A program made the position numbers and the translations under genes. A stretch of DNA of 64,000 bases from Sodiomyces alkalinus F11 (Eukaryota > Ascomycota > Sordariomycetes > Glomerellales > Plectosphaerellaceae): NCBI RefSeq assembly GCF_003711515.1, contig NW_021167080.1, positions 2,067,394 through 2,131,393 of the forward strand. Direction: 5' to 3'. The first letter of the stretch is position 1, and the number at the start of each line of letters is the position of its first letter. This document shows positions 9,201-18,450 of the stretch, piece by piece. The notes below the pieces were generated by a model that was not told the origin of the DNA, did not search any database, and was given only the letters and a program-made list of their open reading frames with translations.

Positions 9201-10119
9201 GGGGGGCACTGAAATCGTGGACTCGTGTGCCCCGGATTCGAGGATCGTACTCGTACGATGGGTGGTCAAGGGTGCTATGGAGAGGCAAGGGCGTGACGTC
9301 AGGGGCATTCTGGTTGGCTTTGCGGCGCAAGAGAAGGGTGGACATGGGGTTCTTGAGGAACGGCAACCCTTTTCTGCCCTTGGGCGCCGCCACTGGCGTA
9401 ATCTCGTGAGGAACGGTAGGGCTAAGTTGAGAGGCGGATGTGGCGGGTTCAACGGCCAGCCTGCTATTGGCGGGACGACGACCGTTGCCGTTGGTGGCTG
9501 AAGGTTGTTGCGATGACTGCTGCTGCTGCTGCTGCTGTTCCTGTTGCTTGGACTGACGGCTCTGATGCTGCAGGTCAGTGGGCGTCGCGAAGGAGGGGGC
9601 CGAGCTCAGGGTGTCGGTGTCGCTGGGTTTCCGAGCAGTGACAGGCTGTTGGTGCAATTTCTGCTGTTGTTCGCGACGGTACTTTTGCAGGGCGACACCG
9701 CCCATAAAGCCTCTATCCGGGTCGTCATGATATGGTCTAGCGGGAGGCGGCTGGCGCGACGTTTTGGACTCGGCGGGCTCGGGGGCAGAAAAGGTATCAA
9801 AGGACGGAAAGTCGAGGATGGCTGTGTCGGAGTCGGAGGACGTAACCCGCGTGATGGGAGGCAAAATCGGGGGAAGAGAAGAAGCATTGGAAGAAGAATG
9901 TGGACGACCGAAGGCGTCGTTGTGGGTGTGGGAGTTGGTGTGGTCGGAATTGAAGGGCGGCTCGTAGAGTAGAGGGGGTTGTTGAGGCTGGGGGGAAGCG
10001 GCGGGATCCCATCGCGATGCCGATGAAGGGTTCGAGACGGACGGGTCTCGGTCACGGTCTGGGTTTGGCGAAGTAGGGTTGGAGGCGCCGCGTCGGTGAA
10101 ATCGAAGATGGGAGAGCAT
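6286..10119 (-). CDS. Uncharacterised large, largely disordered protein
   Basis: A single 1277-codon exon with ATG at 10119. I do not recognise a catalytic domain. The N-terminus MLSHLRFHRRG is followed by long Ser/Pro/Gln-rich low-complexity sequence. A short ordered-looking island, SSRFSFDMIGAARQEKLLEDRHRQQ, lies near residue 500 and leads into an Asp-rich stretch. Next comes a triplicated motif of the form LEEPIPGVN-x-x-Y. Later parts hold a poly-Ala/coiled segment (AAAKAARAAAALAAAAAAAAEEQ), several Asp/Phe patches (FDDFGD, DDYGFDDD) and a C-terminal Ser/Gly-rich region. The long frame, codon bias and isolated conserved-looking patches argue for a real gene. Divergent from the sterol isomerase gene, with 1.7 kb between. 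Function unknown; a scaffold or regulatory role would be guesswork. Confidence 0.85.
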   Translation of the reverse strand: MLSHLRFHRRGASNPTSPNPDRDRDPSVSNPSSASRWDPAASPQPQQPPLLYEPPFNSDHTNSHTHNDAFGRPHSSSNASSLPPILPPITRVTSSDSDTAILDFPSFDTFSAPEPAESKTSRQPPPARPYHDDPDRGFMGGVALQKYRREQQQKLHQQPVTARKPSDTDTLSSAPSFATPTDLQHQSRQSKQQEQQQQQQQSSQQPSATNGNGRRPANSRLAVEPATSASQLSPTVPHEITPVAAPKGRKGLPFLKNPMSTLLLRRKANQNAPDVTPLPLHSTLDHPSYEYDPRIRGTRVHDFSAPRLTRKPVPSPRPPEPPDSHSRSHSHSHNHGHDNSERLPLPKAFSHDTLVPGHRADRTRNTSNASDSGRQSTSFGTTSQLLSDASSNISPQKSHERKGSSNLDSKPLPGEPPSVPPKDQTATPSGRQSSTSTSTATSTPVAQDAASALEKSRASTRTTPSRNASGAGVATNNLPPSIPRHMKSTSSRFSFDMIGAARQEKLLEDRHRQQAMERQTSDTEPNRNPTRDSRFDDFDDDDDAAAFDYDAMMDDDDGLEERIPGVNADYDDLEEPIPGVNVGYGDLEEPIPGVNVNYDGLVDVKKRHVVTDPAPERDPDDDQENFAGFVFQRSNGASPLTSPRDAVCVVTPRDAEGNVIGYATCDDTPHLQLPTFHNRHTEETTPTAKSPPGSDAPVTDLAIQGLGIRHDANVSSFTTTDQNSRVPTTHDESQSSYPPRTGREDDMYYDGGLLDDVDEFAGEGDGSTFDESLFDLDDTDRYGRPIPGAFAAAKAARAAAALAAAAAAAAEEQGKRSSDSTSRMSTQSETAPPSTAHTSVSIGLQPALAIVEAKRGSKSESKSESESDSRSRLQSQPSIVSADRDKVAAYQAALAAAAHQAAASGKFRRDSSPPPGELSTSSTQQPTQPRDATEDSGFESFDDFGDDECSHLDDYGFDDDAIIAEANADALANDSDGWYGTEFGFYSSAPVPPRHSRDSSSGSDRPPFEYANGGFFGPAGVSRTKSGRVVSREPNLTPITERSEYSNRNSVMSLAVPPLGSSASGLTSPGLAQLAMMSDGDDSNMSLSALMRLRSKAWGGSQASLTSSKEGSPRSERGDGAGSPWNLGAPFAHGHGHGHGYGHARKNSALSIQSRDYDSSDAGSGSASPTMTMAAPCSVSYLGSPSSQAVTAPSLLPCMVPLSPLGFPAPVGTFSSTVYSESTLELEDKDDGSHDVTRRRPGMGHGHKGSAESVSYVTEKGGGWRRGEVDCGKTVHG

Positions 10120-11801
10120 GGCGGGCTATCGTATGAGGGTGATGCTGGTATTCGTAGCAGTAGTACGGGTGATGATTGTCGAGATGACGATGGCGACCCC
10201 GGCCGTAATGAAGGTGGAAGGTGATGATTGGGGGCGGGGTCAGTGACAAGAGTCCAAGGACACGGCAACCCTTGAAGCCAAAGCGATTGTTGATGATTGC
10301 CTCGAGGGATGGAGATCTTGGTGAGATGTGGTCATTCTTCCCTTGGCGACGACGCAGGCATGGATGGCTTTTACCCAGATGTGAGGAGGGGGCGGGGGGG
10401 GCGGGAATAGTCGATAGTGAAGAGATAGTTCGAAGCCGCGAGATGTATGACGAGCCCAGGGACACAAGCGAGGGAGATGCAGCTGGGAAATTAGATTAAT
10501 AGGTTAGTAAGAGGGGCGAATAGTCGCACGGTCCAAGGGACGACAGGGAGGAGATGTGAGTGTGCGAGGAAAATGAACAGGTAATGATGATTTTCTCCCT
10601 AGAGTCGATGATGGTGATGGCATGGGGAAAAAAGGAAAACAATAAGAAAGAGGAGAGAGAGAACAAGACGAGGAAGAGAAATGAATACATCTAGGTATCA
10701 GTACCTACTCCGACATCCGTACATGACTGAATTGGGGAAAGCGTCTCTCTTCTTCCCCATTTCGACCCCCTTCCCCAGTTGCTCCTGGCCGTTTTTGTGT
10801 GGTTGCGTGCCTCGGCCGATAGACCGCCTAAGGTACATGCGGATGCCTAAGACATAAGGTACCGTAGGTAATTAAGGTAGAGTTAAGATCACAGAGACCA
10901 TGTAGGTACCAACCTCAGGTAAACGAAACGTCACTCTAGCGGCGATAGGTAGTGTTTTTTGTGACTTGTCGTGTTCAGTCCCTCAGTCGATACCTCTGTC
11001 GAGTCGGTACCGGGGACCAACAATCGCGATTTCAAGCGGTTTGACCAAAGTAGAAGTAGACGTAACCGTTGGAAGCATGATATATGGTACGTGTAGATAG
11101 ATATTCATACCTTACCTACCTTAGGTAAGGTATCTTAGTGGAGAGTGACAGCCAAATTCTTCGTCCCGTATACTCCGTTCTTAACCGTGGTGTCTGACCG
11201 ACGTCAGTTATCCCGTCCCGATCCGAGGAGGTCAGTTCGTTTCGTCGCAGAATTCCCCAACTTCGGTCTATTCATTGGACCGACTTACACCGAGAGACGG
11301 TTGACGTGGCTGAGGCGTTTACGACGTTAATAAACGTTGAAGACGGTAATTCTTTGTCGCAAAACCATGAAGTATAAAAGAAGAAAAGACCTATTTTTCC
11401 ATGGACATACCTACATGTATTTCTGAGATTATCGGCAATTGTTCCTCGTCCAACGAACACTGTACATTGTACATTGTAGGTAGCTACTGCCACAAAAGGG
11501 AAGGAAAGACGGAGAAATATAAGGCATCCGCAATTACCTAATTAATACTTGCTGCCTGGAGAAAATGATGTACACTACCTACGACCCCTGGCAGTGCTCC
11601 AGGTCCTTGCCGCTTCGACACGGACATCCTGGCGCGAGTCCCTGACGCTAAATCTTCCCTTTCTCTCTCCTTCTTTTCCTCCATTTTTTCCTCCATTTTT
11701 CCTCCCTTTTTCCCTCCCTTTTTTCCTCCCTTTTTCCTTTCTACCATCAACCCTCACACGAACTCTTCATCCGCCGTCGCAACCCCTCCAAATCGCCAAA
11801 C
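10120..11801. other. Divergent intergenic region with palindromic GTACCTWAGG-type motifs
   Basis: Shared upstream region of the large disordered protein (-) and the sterol isomerase (+). It holds a poly-pyrimidine tract just before the isomerase start (11655-11745), several short TACCTTA/TAAGGTA elements between 10825 and 11135, and a perfect 12-bp inverted repeat at 11107-11133. Short ORFs on both strands lack the codon bias of the genes. Confidence 0.6.
11107..11133. repeat. Perfect 12-bp inverted repeat (hairpin) in intergenic DNA
   Basis: ATACCTTACCTA, a three-base loop, then TAGGTAAGGTAT. It is built from the same TACCTA/TAGGTA words that recur in other intergenic regions of the window. 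It has no T-run after it, so a terminator reading is not supported. Confidence 0.85.
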
Positions 11802-12702
11802 ATGTCCCATCCGAGCGAAGTCCCACCGGCCCATGGCTTCGCTGACCAGGCCTCCGCCATTCCTTCTCACCCCTATTACCCCCTCGGCGTCGACCTGCCC
11901 GACTACGTCCCCAACACCCTCGACACTCTCTCCATCCTCGCCATCTTCTCAACCACCTTGGCCGCCGTCCTCCTCCCCGTCCTGATCTTTATCCGCCGCT
12001 ATAATCCGAAGCTGTCTGCCAGCGAAATCGCCATCGCCCTGTGGTTCGTCCTCTGCGGCGTCATCCACCTGGGTCTCGAAGGTTCGTTTCTTCTATGTCC
12101 TTCCCCCNNNNNNNNNNNNNNNNNNNNNNNNNNNNNNNNNNNNNNNNNNNNNNTTTTTTTGTTCTGAAAGCGAGCAACAAAGTCAAGAGAGCAAAATAAG
12201 AAAAAAATAAGAAGAAAAGAAGAAGAAAAAATACTGACAACCCTCAGGCTACTTCGTCCTCAACCACACCTCCATCACCTCCCAACACGCCACCCTCGCC
12301 CAGCTCTGGAAAGAATACTCCCTCTCCGACTCGCGCTACCTCACCTCCGACCCCTTCATGGTCTGCATGGAAGCCATCACCGCCTGGGCCTGGGGCCCCC
12401 TCTCCTTCTTCTGCGCCTTCGCCGTCGTCACCCAGTGCCCGCTCCGCCACCCCGCCCAGGCCCTCGTCAGCACCGGCCAGCTCTACGGCTGCGTCCTCTA
12501 CTTCGCCATCGCCCAGTTCGCCGAAGCCACCCAGGGCATCGCCTACTCCCGCCCCGAGGCGCGCTTCTTCTACGGCTACTACGTCGCCTTCAACGCCCCC
12601 TGGATCATCATCCCCACCGCTCTCCTCTTGCAGAGCTTTGGCGCCTGTACTGCTGCCTTCAAGGCTCTGGACGCGCAAAAGGGGTCTCAGAACGCCAAGT
12701 AA
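11802..12702 (+). CDS. Emopamil-binding protein family sterol delta8-delta7 isomerase
   Basis: Two exons, 11802-12081 and 12248-12702, joined in phase, give 244 residues. The protein is a multi-pass ER membrane enzyme of the EBP family, which shifts the sterol B-ring double bond from C8 to C7. Conserved features: the first helix LDTLSILAIFSTTLAAVLLP; VIHLGLEGYFV, with the His and Glu of the HLxxEG motif on either side of the intron; SDSRYLTSDPFMVCMEAITAWAWGPLS; and FNAPWIIIP, with the Asn and Trp of the active site. The C-terminus ends in a short polar tail. The intron contains a run of Ns, so its length is uncertain, but the coding frame is unaffected. Many fungi use a different ERG2-type enzyme for this step; whether this gene acts in ergosterol synthesis here is inference. 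Confidence 0.9.
12108..12153. other. Assembly gap (46 N) inside the isomerase intron
   Basis: A run of Ns sits between a C-run and a T-run in the intron. Low-complexity flanks suggest the assembly failed on a homopolymer or microsatellite. True intron length is unknown. Confidence 0.95.
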
Positions 12703-12962
12703 GGTAGGGAGGGGTTCAAGGGGGTCGACCCATGGACATTGTATAAAAGGGGATGCGTTCAAGACGGACGAATCAAGACGTAATTAATTAATAGCGCGCC
12801 AAGCGGCGCGAATAATAATATGTAGACATAGACTTGATGCAAATCCTCCTGTCCAAACGTGTATTCAATGGATTTCAACAATACGTATCTATATCATATG
12901 GCATTGACAGAAGAAACCCCCCCCCCCCCCCCTTCCCCTCCCCACCCATACAACCCCCTCCA

Positions 12963-15008
12963 TCACGACTTATTCACCCGGCAGACCCCCGACGCAACAA
13001 CGTCCGCATCAACCTCCGACCTAGCCGTCAACCTCACCTCCGCCACCTCCGCCGCATCCGCATCCGCCCCAATCGCGACCTTCGCGACCCCCTTCTTCCC
13101 CCCAAACTCCACCGCCAACACCGAGTTCGGCACCTCAACCCGCCATCCCTCGCCCTCCACCTCGGCACTCAGCCGGAACACATCCCACCGCGCCTCCACC
13201 GCCGCGTCCGTTTCATCGTACGACCCCGTGTTGCTCACCTCGAACGAGCACGTCACCCCCTTCTCAGTGGGCCTATTATGCCTCGCATCCGTCACGAACC
13301 CACTACCGACCTCGACGCCCGCCTCCCCCCGACCCGCCGCCGCCGCCTCCAACGACCGCACCGCCACCGAGTAGCGCAGCTCCCCCTCCTCCGACCGCTG
13401 CTTCGCCAGCACGTAAAAATGCAACCCATTCGCCGCGTCAACATATTCAAACGCACTCCCCGACCGCGTGCCGGCATGGAACAGCGCATCCGCCAACTGC
13501 CGATAATCCCCAACAGTGACATACCTCTCCGTCCCGTCCGGCAGCGCAAAGTCCACCAGCCCGACGTCCTGCGGGTTGGCATCCACCGTCCACTGGAACG
13601 GCAGCACGTCCCTCTCCTTCGTCTTGGACAAGTGCACCCCCGCGTCGGGCTGGAACGAGTCGGCCCCCATCCGGTCCACCACTTCGACCTCGTAGTAGTC
13701 GTACGGCCCGCCGTCGCAGAACGGCGTCGTCCGCGCGTCGCACGCCGGCGTGCGGTCCCCGTCCTCGTCCAGCGCGATCCGGACCCCCAGCAATTCGCCC
13801 TCTCCCACCGCGACGCACCGCGCCGTCACATCCGCCACCAGGACACCACCTCGCGCCGCCGCCAATTCGGACCGCCGCACGGTCAGCACGCTCGACCGGT
13901 CCGCCAGCCCGAGCTGCAGCTTGTCGCGGACAGTGTGCAGCGACCCCATGGCGCCGCCCTGCAGCGCGGGGATCTGCCACCGCGAGTGCGGCCCGCCGGG
14001 CCCGTTGAAGCTGCCGCGCGACATCATAGACCACGGCCCCGTGTAGGACCGCTGCGCCGGCTCGCCGTACGGGTTGTTGTAGTTGTCCGCGATGCGCAGC
14101 AGGTGCGACAGCTCGTGCGCGTAGACGCCCATGCCCGAGCTCTCGGCCTGCGTCGACGACCCGCTGCCTGCGTTGGGCCACAGCGTGGCCGCGGAGGCCC
14201 AAGACGTCCAGTTTACGTACCGCGTGCTGGCGAAGTTGGGCCCGTTGCCCGCGGGAGGGCCGAACGCGTCCGTCACCTCGTCCGGGCTTCCGAATAGCAT
14301 CTCCCCGAACTCTTGCCACGTGGACGACTCGTCCTGGCCGGCTGACGTAATGAATACGAGCTCGTAGGAATCGGCCGTCTCGTCGCCTACATCGTTTCGC
14401 CAGGCGCGGAGCGCGTCAGTGCGGATGTTGAGGTTGCAGCTTGCTCCTGCCGGACACCCTCCCGGATTCATGCGGTTTTCGATGCCATATTGCCACGAGT
14501 TGGCGGGCATTTCGTACGGACCGAAGGCGGTCAGGTCGACGCCAAAGCGGCCAGCCGAGTCCTCCATCCAGTATTCATGCAGTGTGTGATTCCGATTCAG
14601 ATGGCTTGGCGTGTTGAGAAGGTCTTGGTAGAACCTGGCGACGTTGGCGCGCGTTATGTTCCAGTCCGACACTATGGGCTGGGGATTCTTGAAGATGGTC
14701 GACTGGACCGGCTGGGTGACGACGAAGGGCATGTTCGGGTAGTCGATGGCCACCAAGGCGATGTTGAAGTTTCGCTCCGACCCGGCCCGGTCGGGATCGG
14801 CCCAGTTGACCCCGGGTGGCGGCACAAAGTCGTCCCAGACCATGTCGTGGGGGTTGACCCAGACTTGGGGATCAATGACCTCGAAAGGATCTCCGGGAGG
14901 AGTGCATGGGATGGCGTGTACGAAGGTGACATGGAGTGCTACTCCGGCAAGGGAGGCCAAGCAGGTCGCCTTGAAGCGACCGCTCATGTGTACCGACACC
15001 GACTTCAT
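12963..15008 (-). CDS. Secreted M6-type (immune inhibitor A-like) metalloprotease
   Basis: A 681-residue protein from ATG 15008. The N-terminus has a hydrophobic secretion signal (about residues 14-32). The catalytic region contains the zinc motif HELSHLLRIAD at 298-308: His298, Glu299, His302 and Asp308 as metal ligands and general base. WSMMSRGSF lies downstream, where a Met-turn is expected. Several N-x-S/T sites (NIT, NHT, NWT) fit an exported glycoprotein. The C-terminal third is beta-rich with a CARSEV/CRVNKS-like end and may be a binding module. The family digests extracellular protein; role in nutrition or interaction with other organisms is inference. The metzincin-type Gly expected at position 305 is Arg here (see findings). 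It is convergent with the isomerase gene, 260 bases apart. Confidence 0.88.
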   Translation of the reverse strand: MKSVSVHMSGRFKATCLASLAGVALHVTFVHAIPCTPPGDPFEVIDPQVWVNPHDMVWDDFVPPPGVNWADPDRAGSERNFNIALVAIDYPNMPFVVTQPVQSTIFKNPQPIVSDWNITRANVARFYQDLLNTPSHLNRNHTLHEYWMEDSAGRFGVDLTAFGPYEMPANSWQYGIENRMNPGGCPAGASCNLNIRTDALRAWRNDVGDETADSYELVFITSAGQDESSTWQEFGEMLFGSPDEVTDAFGPPAGNGPNFASTRYVNWTSWASAATLWPNAGSGSSTQAESSGMGVYAHELSHLLRIADNYNNPYGEPAQRSYTGPWSMMSRGSFNGPGGPHSRWQIPALQGGAMGSLHTVRDKLQLGLADRSSVLTVRRSELAAARGGVLVADVTARCVAVGEGELLGVRIALDEDGDRTPACDARTTPFCDGGPYDYYEVEVVDRMGADSFQPDAGVHLSKTKERDVLPFQWTVDANPQDVGLVDFALPDGTERYVTVGDYRQLADALFHAGTRSGSAFEYVDAANGLHFYVLAKQRSEEGELRYSVAVRSLEAAAAGRGEAGVEVGSGFVTDARHNRPTEKGVTCSFEVSNTGSYDETDAAVEARWDVFRLSAEVEGEGWRVEVPNSVLAVEFGGKKGVAKVAIGADADAAEVAEVRLTARSEVDADVVASGVCRVNKS

Positions 15009-15653
15009 GCTGGCTCACTCGAGTTAATCAAGGACTAACCTGCTACAGAAGCATTCGCCCAACCCGTGAGACGCAAGGGGCACACGGGGAGCGATGATTA
15101 CTCCGTGCGAAAGAGGGGGGAGGGATGTCGGTCGGTTCTCAGTCCCCTGTGCCACTGGGTTGGGGCGAGCGACCTCCTTATAAGCACACGAGGAGCTTGA
15201 TGTATGATGATGCATCGTAGCTTGGACTCAAAATATTTGCGTCTCACCCCTCCATCTTTCGCATTGTCCTACTAATGTTGCAGCTGCAGCTTCGGCTCCA
15301 GAACCAGGGTCAGCTACCAAGTTGACTGGGGACCAAACGTTCGTACGTTGTAAGCTCTAGCTAGTAGGGTCACGAAAGCTCGGTCATCGGCAGAGCTTAT
15401 GGCGGGCCGCAGCTCATTCGCTCGATAAGTGTTTGGATCGTCTTGGGAGACAATGTCACCTGCTGAATAGGGGATGAGGTGGTAGCGCTAGGGGGTAAAG
15501 CTTGACTACGCCACCGGTATTTGGTCATGCCCCTACATGCCTCCGTAGATGAGATGGTCCGAGGTTTTTGGTTCGAAACCGCCAGGACCTTTTACCCTGG
15601 CTTTTGTTCCCGCAATGTAAATGTCGAGATGGGACCTTGAGTGAGACGGAAGC

Positions 15654-15689
<36 letters not shown>

Positions 15690-16350
15690 AGAAAAAGTAA
15701 GACCTGTTGGTTAGTGTATCGAGGTAGAAGTGGAAGCGGAACGATGAAAAAGGTTTCAACTTGGATCCCCCCCGGTGAATGACTGATCTGCTGAAATGCC
15801 GGGGCTCATGATCTGCAGCTGCTTGACTGCCATCTGCTGCAAGACGAGAGGGGAAAAGAATAATAAAAAAGGAGGAAAAGAAAAAGAAAAAAACCAAGGA
15901 AGAAGGAAGAAGGGAACAAGACCGAATGCGATCACGAAAAGGGGAAAAAAGAAAGAAGAAAAAAACCCCCAGAAAAAAGAAAAAAGAAAAAAAAAACCGA
16001 CGTAGTGGTATTGGCTAGCGGCCGGTTGGCGGTAATCTTGGCTTGGAATTGAAAAAATTGATAAGAGACTAGCATCGCTGAAGCCGTGGGGAAATGGGTT
16101 TCTCCTTCGGCACAAACTTTGATCGGTGATTCCAAAAATTCATATAAACGTTGGGGGATGATGAACTCTCGTTGTTTTTTTAATAAACCGACGGAACATC
16201 CCGGTATACCCGCCATGCCGACACTATACGTGTATACACAAACGCCGGCCTAACATGGTGTTTTGTTCTGTTGGAACGTATAGAACGATGGGAATGCAAA
16301 AGAAAAGGAAGGAGAGAAAGAAAAAAGGGTAAGGGAAAGGGGTAAATGCT
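15009..16350. other. Intergenic with homopolymer and purine tracts
   Basis: No supported gene. It contains a 28-base A-run (15659-15686), long AAGAAAG purine tracts (15845-16000) and a GGTTCGAAACC stretch near 15570 that looks like a tRNA T-loop but does not fold with neighbours. ORFs here are Phe/Ser-rich shadows of the purine tracts. Confidence 0.6.
15659..15686 (+). repeat. Poly(A) run of 28
   Basis: An uninterrupted A-run followed by a short GAGAGAAAAAG stretch. It could be a retroposon tail or simple slippage; no element body with matching target-site duplication is evident upstream. Confidence 0.8.
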
Positions 16351-17445
16351 CTAACTATCCTCGAGGTTGTAAATCTTTTGAATCTCGGCGAGCATGTCCT
16401 CAAACCCAATGTTCAGATCCTTGAGTAGGCCATCGTCGAGGCCAAAGACCCAGCCGTGGACGATGGGATACTTGTTCTTCGAGTAAGACTGCTGCACGGC
16501 GGCCGACTTGATGACGTTGCGGCACTGCTCGATGACGTTGAGCTCGACGAGGCGGTTGTAGCGGGCGGACTCGTCGGGGATGGCGTCGAGCTCCTCTGAG
16601 TGCTGGCGGTACACGTCGCGGATGTTGCGCAGCCAGGGGTTGAGGATGCCGAGGTCCTGCGGGGTCATGGCGGCCTTGACGCCGCCGCAGCCGTAGTGGC
16701 CGCAGACGATGATGTGCTTGACCTCAAGGTGGCGGACAGCGTACTGGATCACGCTCATGACGTTGAGGTCGATGTTGTTCACCAGGTTGGCGATGTTACG
16801 GTGGATGAAGGCCTCGCCCGGCTGGAGGCCGGTGATCTGCTCGGCCGGAATGCGCGAGTCGGAGCAGCCGATCCATAGGTACTCGGGCTTCTGGCCGGCC
16901 GAGAGCTTGACGAAAAATTCCGGGTCCTTCTTGGTCTGCTCGGTCACCCAGGCGCGATTGTGCTCGAAAACCCGCGCGTGCGACTGGCGCAGGTATTTGG
17001 TGATGTCCTCTTCAGGCATGGCGAGGGGTTCGGAGGAAGTAGGCGTGGAGGGTGGTTGAGAAGAAGAAGAAGAAGAAGAGAAAGTAGGGCGATGATGATG
17101 GTGGTGGGGTGGTGGTGGTGGTGGGTTGGAATGAGAAGAGCTGTTCGAGTCCGAGCTACAGTAGAATCTCCGACTATGCAAGCCAAGGGGAGTGAGAGTG
17201 GGTGGAAAGGAGGAGAAAGATGAAGCGGGTGACGGAGGGGAGAAAGGACGGATATAAGAAGGGCCAAGAACGGAAGATGAAGCAAAAGTGCTGGTTGTCT
17301 TAAAAGTACGAATACAACCGCTGCCGCCACTGCCCACAGAAGCCAAAGAAGAAGCAGAAGAGGAAGAGAGAGGGAAAGAAAGGGCATACTTCGCGGCTGC
17401 GGTCAGCGCCGAGGTGGTAGCGCGTGCTTGGAGTGCATTCGACAT
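16351..17445 (-). CDS. Beta-class carbonic anhydrase with mitochondrial-type N-terminus
   Basis: Catalyses CO2 hydration to bicarbonate. The 364-residue reading frame from ATG 17445 starts MSNALQARATTSALTAAAKYALSFPL, an Arg-containing amphipathic presequence, then low-complexity Ser/Pro/His up to 142. The catalytic domain follows: CSDSR (Cys194, Asp196, Arg198) and HYGCGG (His250, Cys253) supply the zinc ligands and the Asp-Arg dyad of the beta class. PGEAFIHRNIAN and HGWVFGLDDGLLKDL are further family signatures. A second in-frame ATG at 17019 (Met143, MPEEDITKYLRQSH) would give a shorter protein beginning right at the domain. I prefer 17445 over a farther in-frame Met (17517) because of presequence fit; the upstream Met adds a polar stretch. 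Confidence 0.92.
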   Translation of the reverse strand: MSNALQARATTSALTAAAKYALSFPLSSSSASSLASVGSGGSGCIRTFKTTSTFASSSVLGPSYIRPFSPPSPASSFSSFPPTLTPLGLHSRRFYCSSDSNSSSHSNPPPPPPHHHHHRPTFSSSSSSSQPPSTPTSSEPLAMPEEDITKYLRQSHARVFEHNRAWVTEQTKKDPEFFVKLSAGQKPEYLWIGCSDSRIPAEQITGLQPGEAFIHRNIANLVNNIDLNVMSVIQYAVRHLEVKHIIVCGHYGCGGVKAAMTPQDLGILNPWLRNIRDVYRQHSEELDAIPDESARYNRLVELNVIEQCRNVIKSAAVQQSYSKNKYPIVHGWVFGLDDGLLKDLNIGFEDMLAEIQKIYNLEDS

Positions 17446-17784
17446 GACTAGAGGGGGATTTTGTGGAGGGTTCGTTTCGCGGATCCTGATTGACGGTTGT
17501 CCTCGGTCTGACGGCAAGATTCCTCTCAGCCGATTTTGATCGACCTATACTCTGTACTCCCTTCCCTCCCTTCGGTTTTCCTCCGAGCAGGGATGTCTTT
17601 CTGGTCACGTTGACAGTTCTCGTCTCGAATCGTCAAGAAATCCCGCAGGTGTTGACAAGCGAAAGAATGGAAAGCAATGAACAGGTGCGGTGCAGATGCA
17701 GGCGAAAACCAACCAGCAGCAAGCAGACGCAGGTCTGGACGTCTTGTCGGGGAGGCGGGGATGGGTGGGTGGGTGGCTGGGCAT

Positions 17785-17812
17785 GGATATGGATATGGAT
17801 ATGGTGGATATG
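17785..17812 (+). repeat. GGATAT short tandem repeat
   Basis: Three full GGATAT units followed by related TGGATATGG sequence, upstream of the carbonic anhydrase gene. Confidence 0.7.
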
Positions 17813-18423
17813 GATGTCGAGGAAGTGGGAGGGAGCAAGCACAACGGGATGAAGAAATTAGGGGGAAGGAAAAGGCAGAGGAAGGAAGCTTCAGCTTCAG
17901 CTTCACCAGCTGCTTCCTTCACTTGTACAGAGCCGAGTAATTGGTGCGTGGTGACGTCAAGGAGCATACGGAGTACCTAAGGTACGGAGCACAACGTACG
18001 AATACATAGAGCTAATTCGTACCGGTACCGGGTGTGCACAGTCATAAATTCCTTGGCAATTCCCACCAGTTGGTTTTGTTGAGACTCGATGTACGAATTG
18101 GGTCCTTCCCCCCTCTCTGACGAACCGTGTTAGCAGCAGATGCGCTCAATACTAGGTAGTGTAGAAGAATACAGCGATCGACGCTAGGGCTGCAAACCTC
18201 CCACGTCCTCTAGGACCTAGGTAGTGTCCTTTAGTGCGGCCTCGTCCCCCTTCCCACTAAACGAAATCCCGCACATATGTAGGTAGGTAGTCCAGTCATA
18301 TAACAAGTAGGTAATTATTTCTGGAGTCTCTTCGAACTGCATCTACGAAGTAAGAATACCTTGTCCAGAACGAGGAACCCCTCTGAATAGGGAATATCGA
18401 CTCGACGAGAGAAACCCCTCTAG

Positions 18424-18450
18424 GAGGCTGGAGGCTGGAGGCTGGAGGCT
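18424..18450 (+). repeat. GAGGCTG heptamer repeat
   Basis: Three perfect seven-base units and a partial fourth. Confidence 0.85.

Noticed and set aside
12834..14297. Plus-strand 487-codon ORF opposite the M6 protease gene
   Set aside because: It is Arg/Pro/His-rich, a typical shadow of a GC-biased gene on the other strand, and the minus frame has clear protease motifs.
15555..15600. tRNA-like GGTTCGAAACC segment
   Set aside because: The T-arm does not pair fully, and no acceptor, D or anticodon arm can be folded around it.
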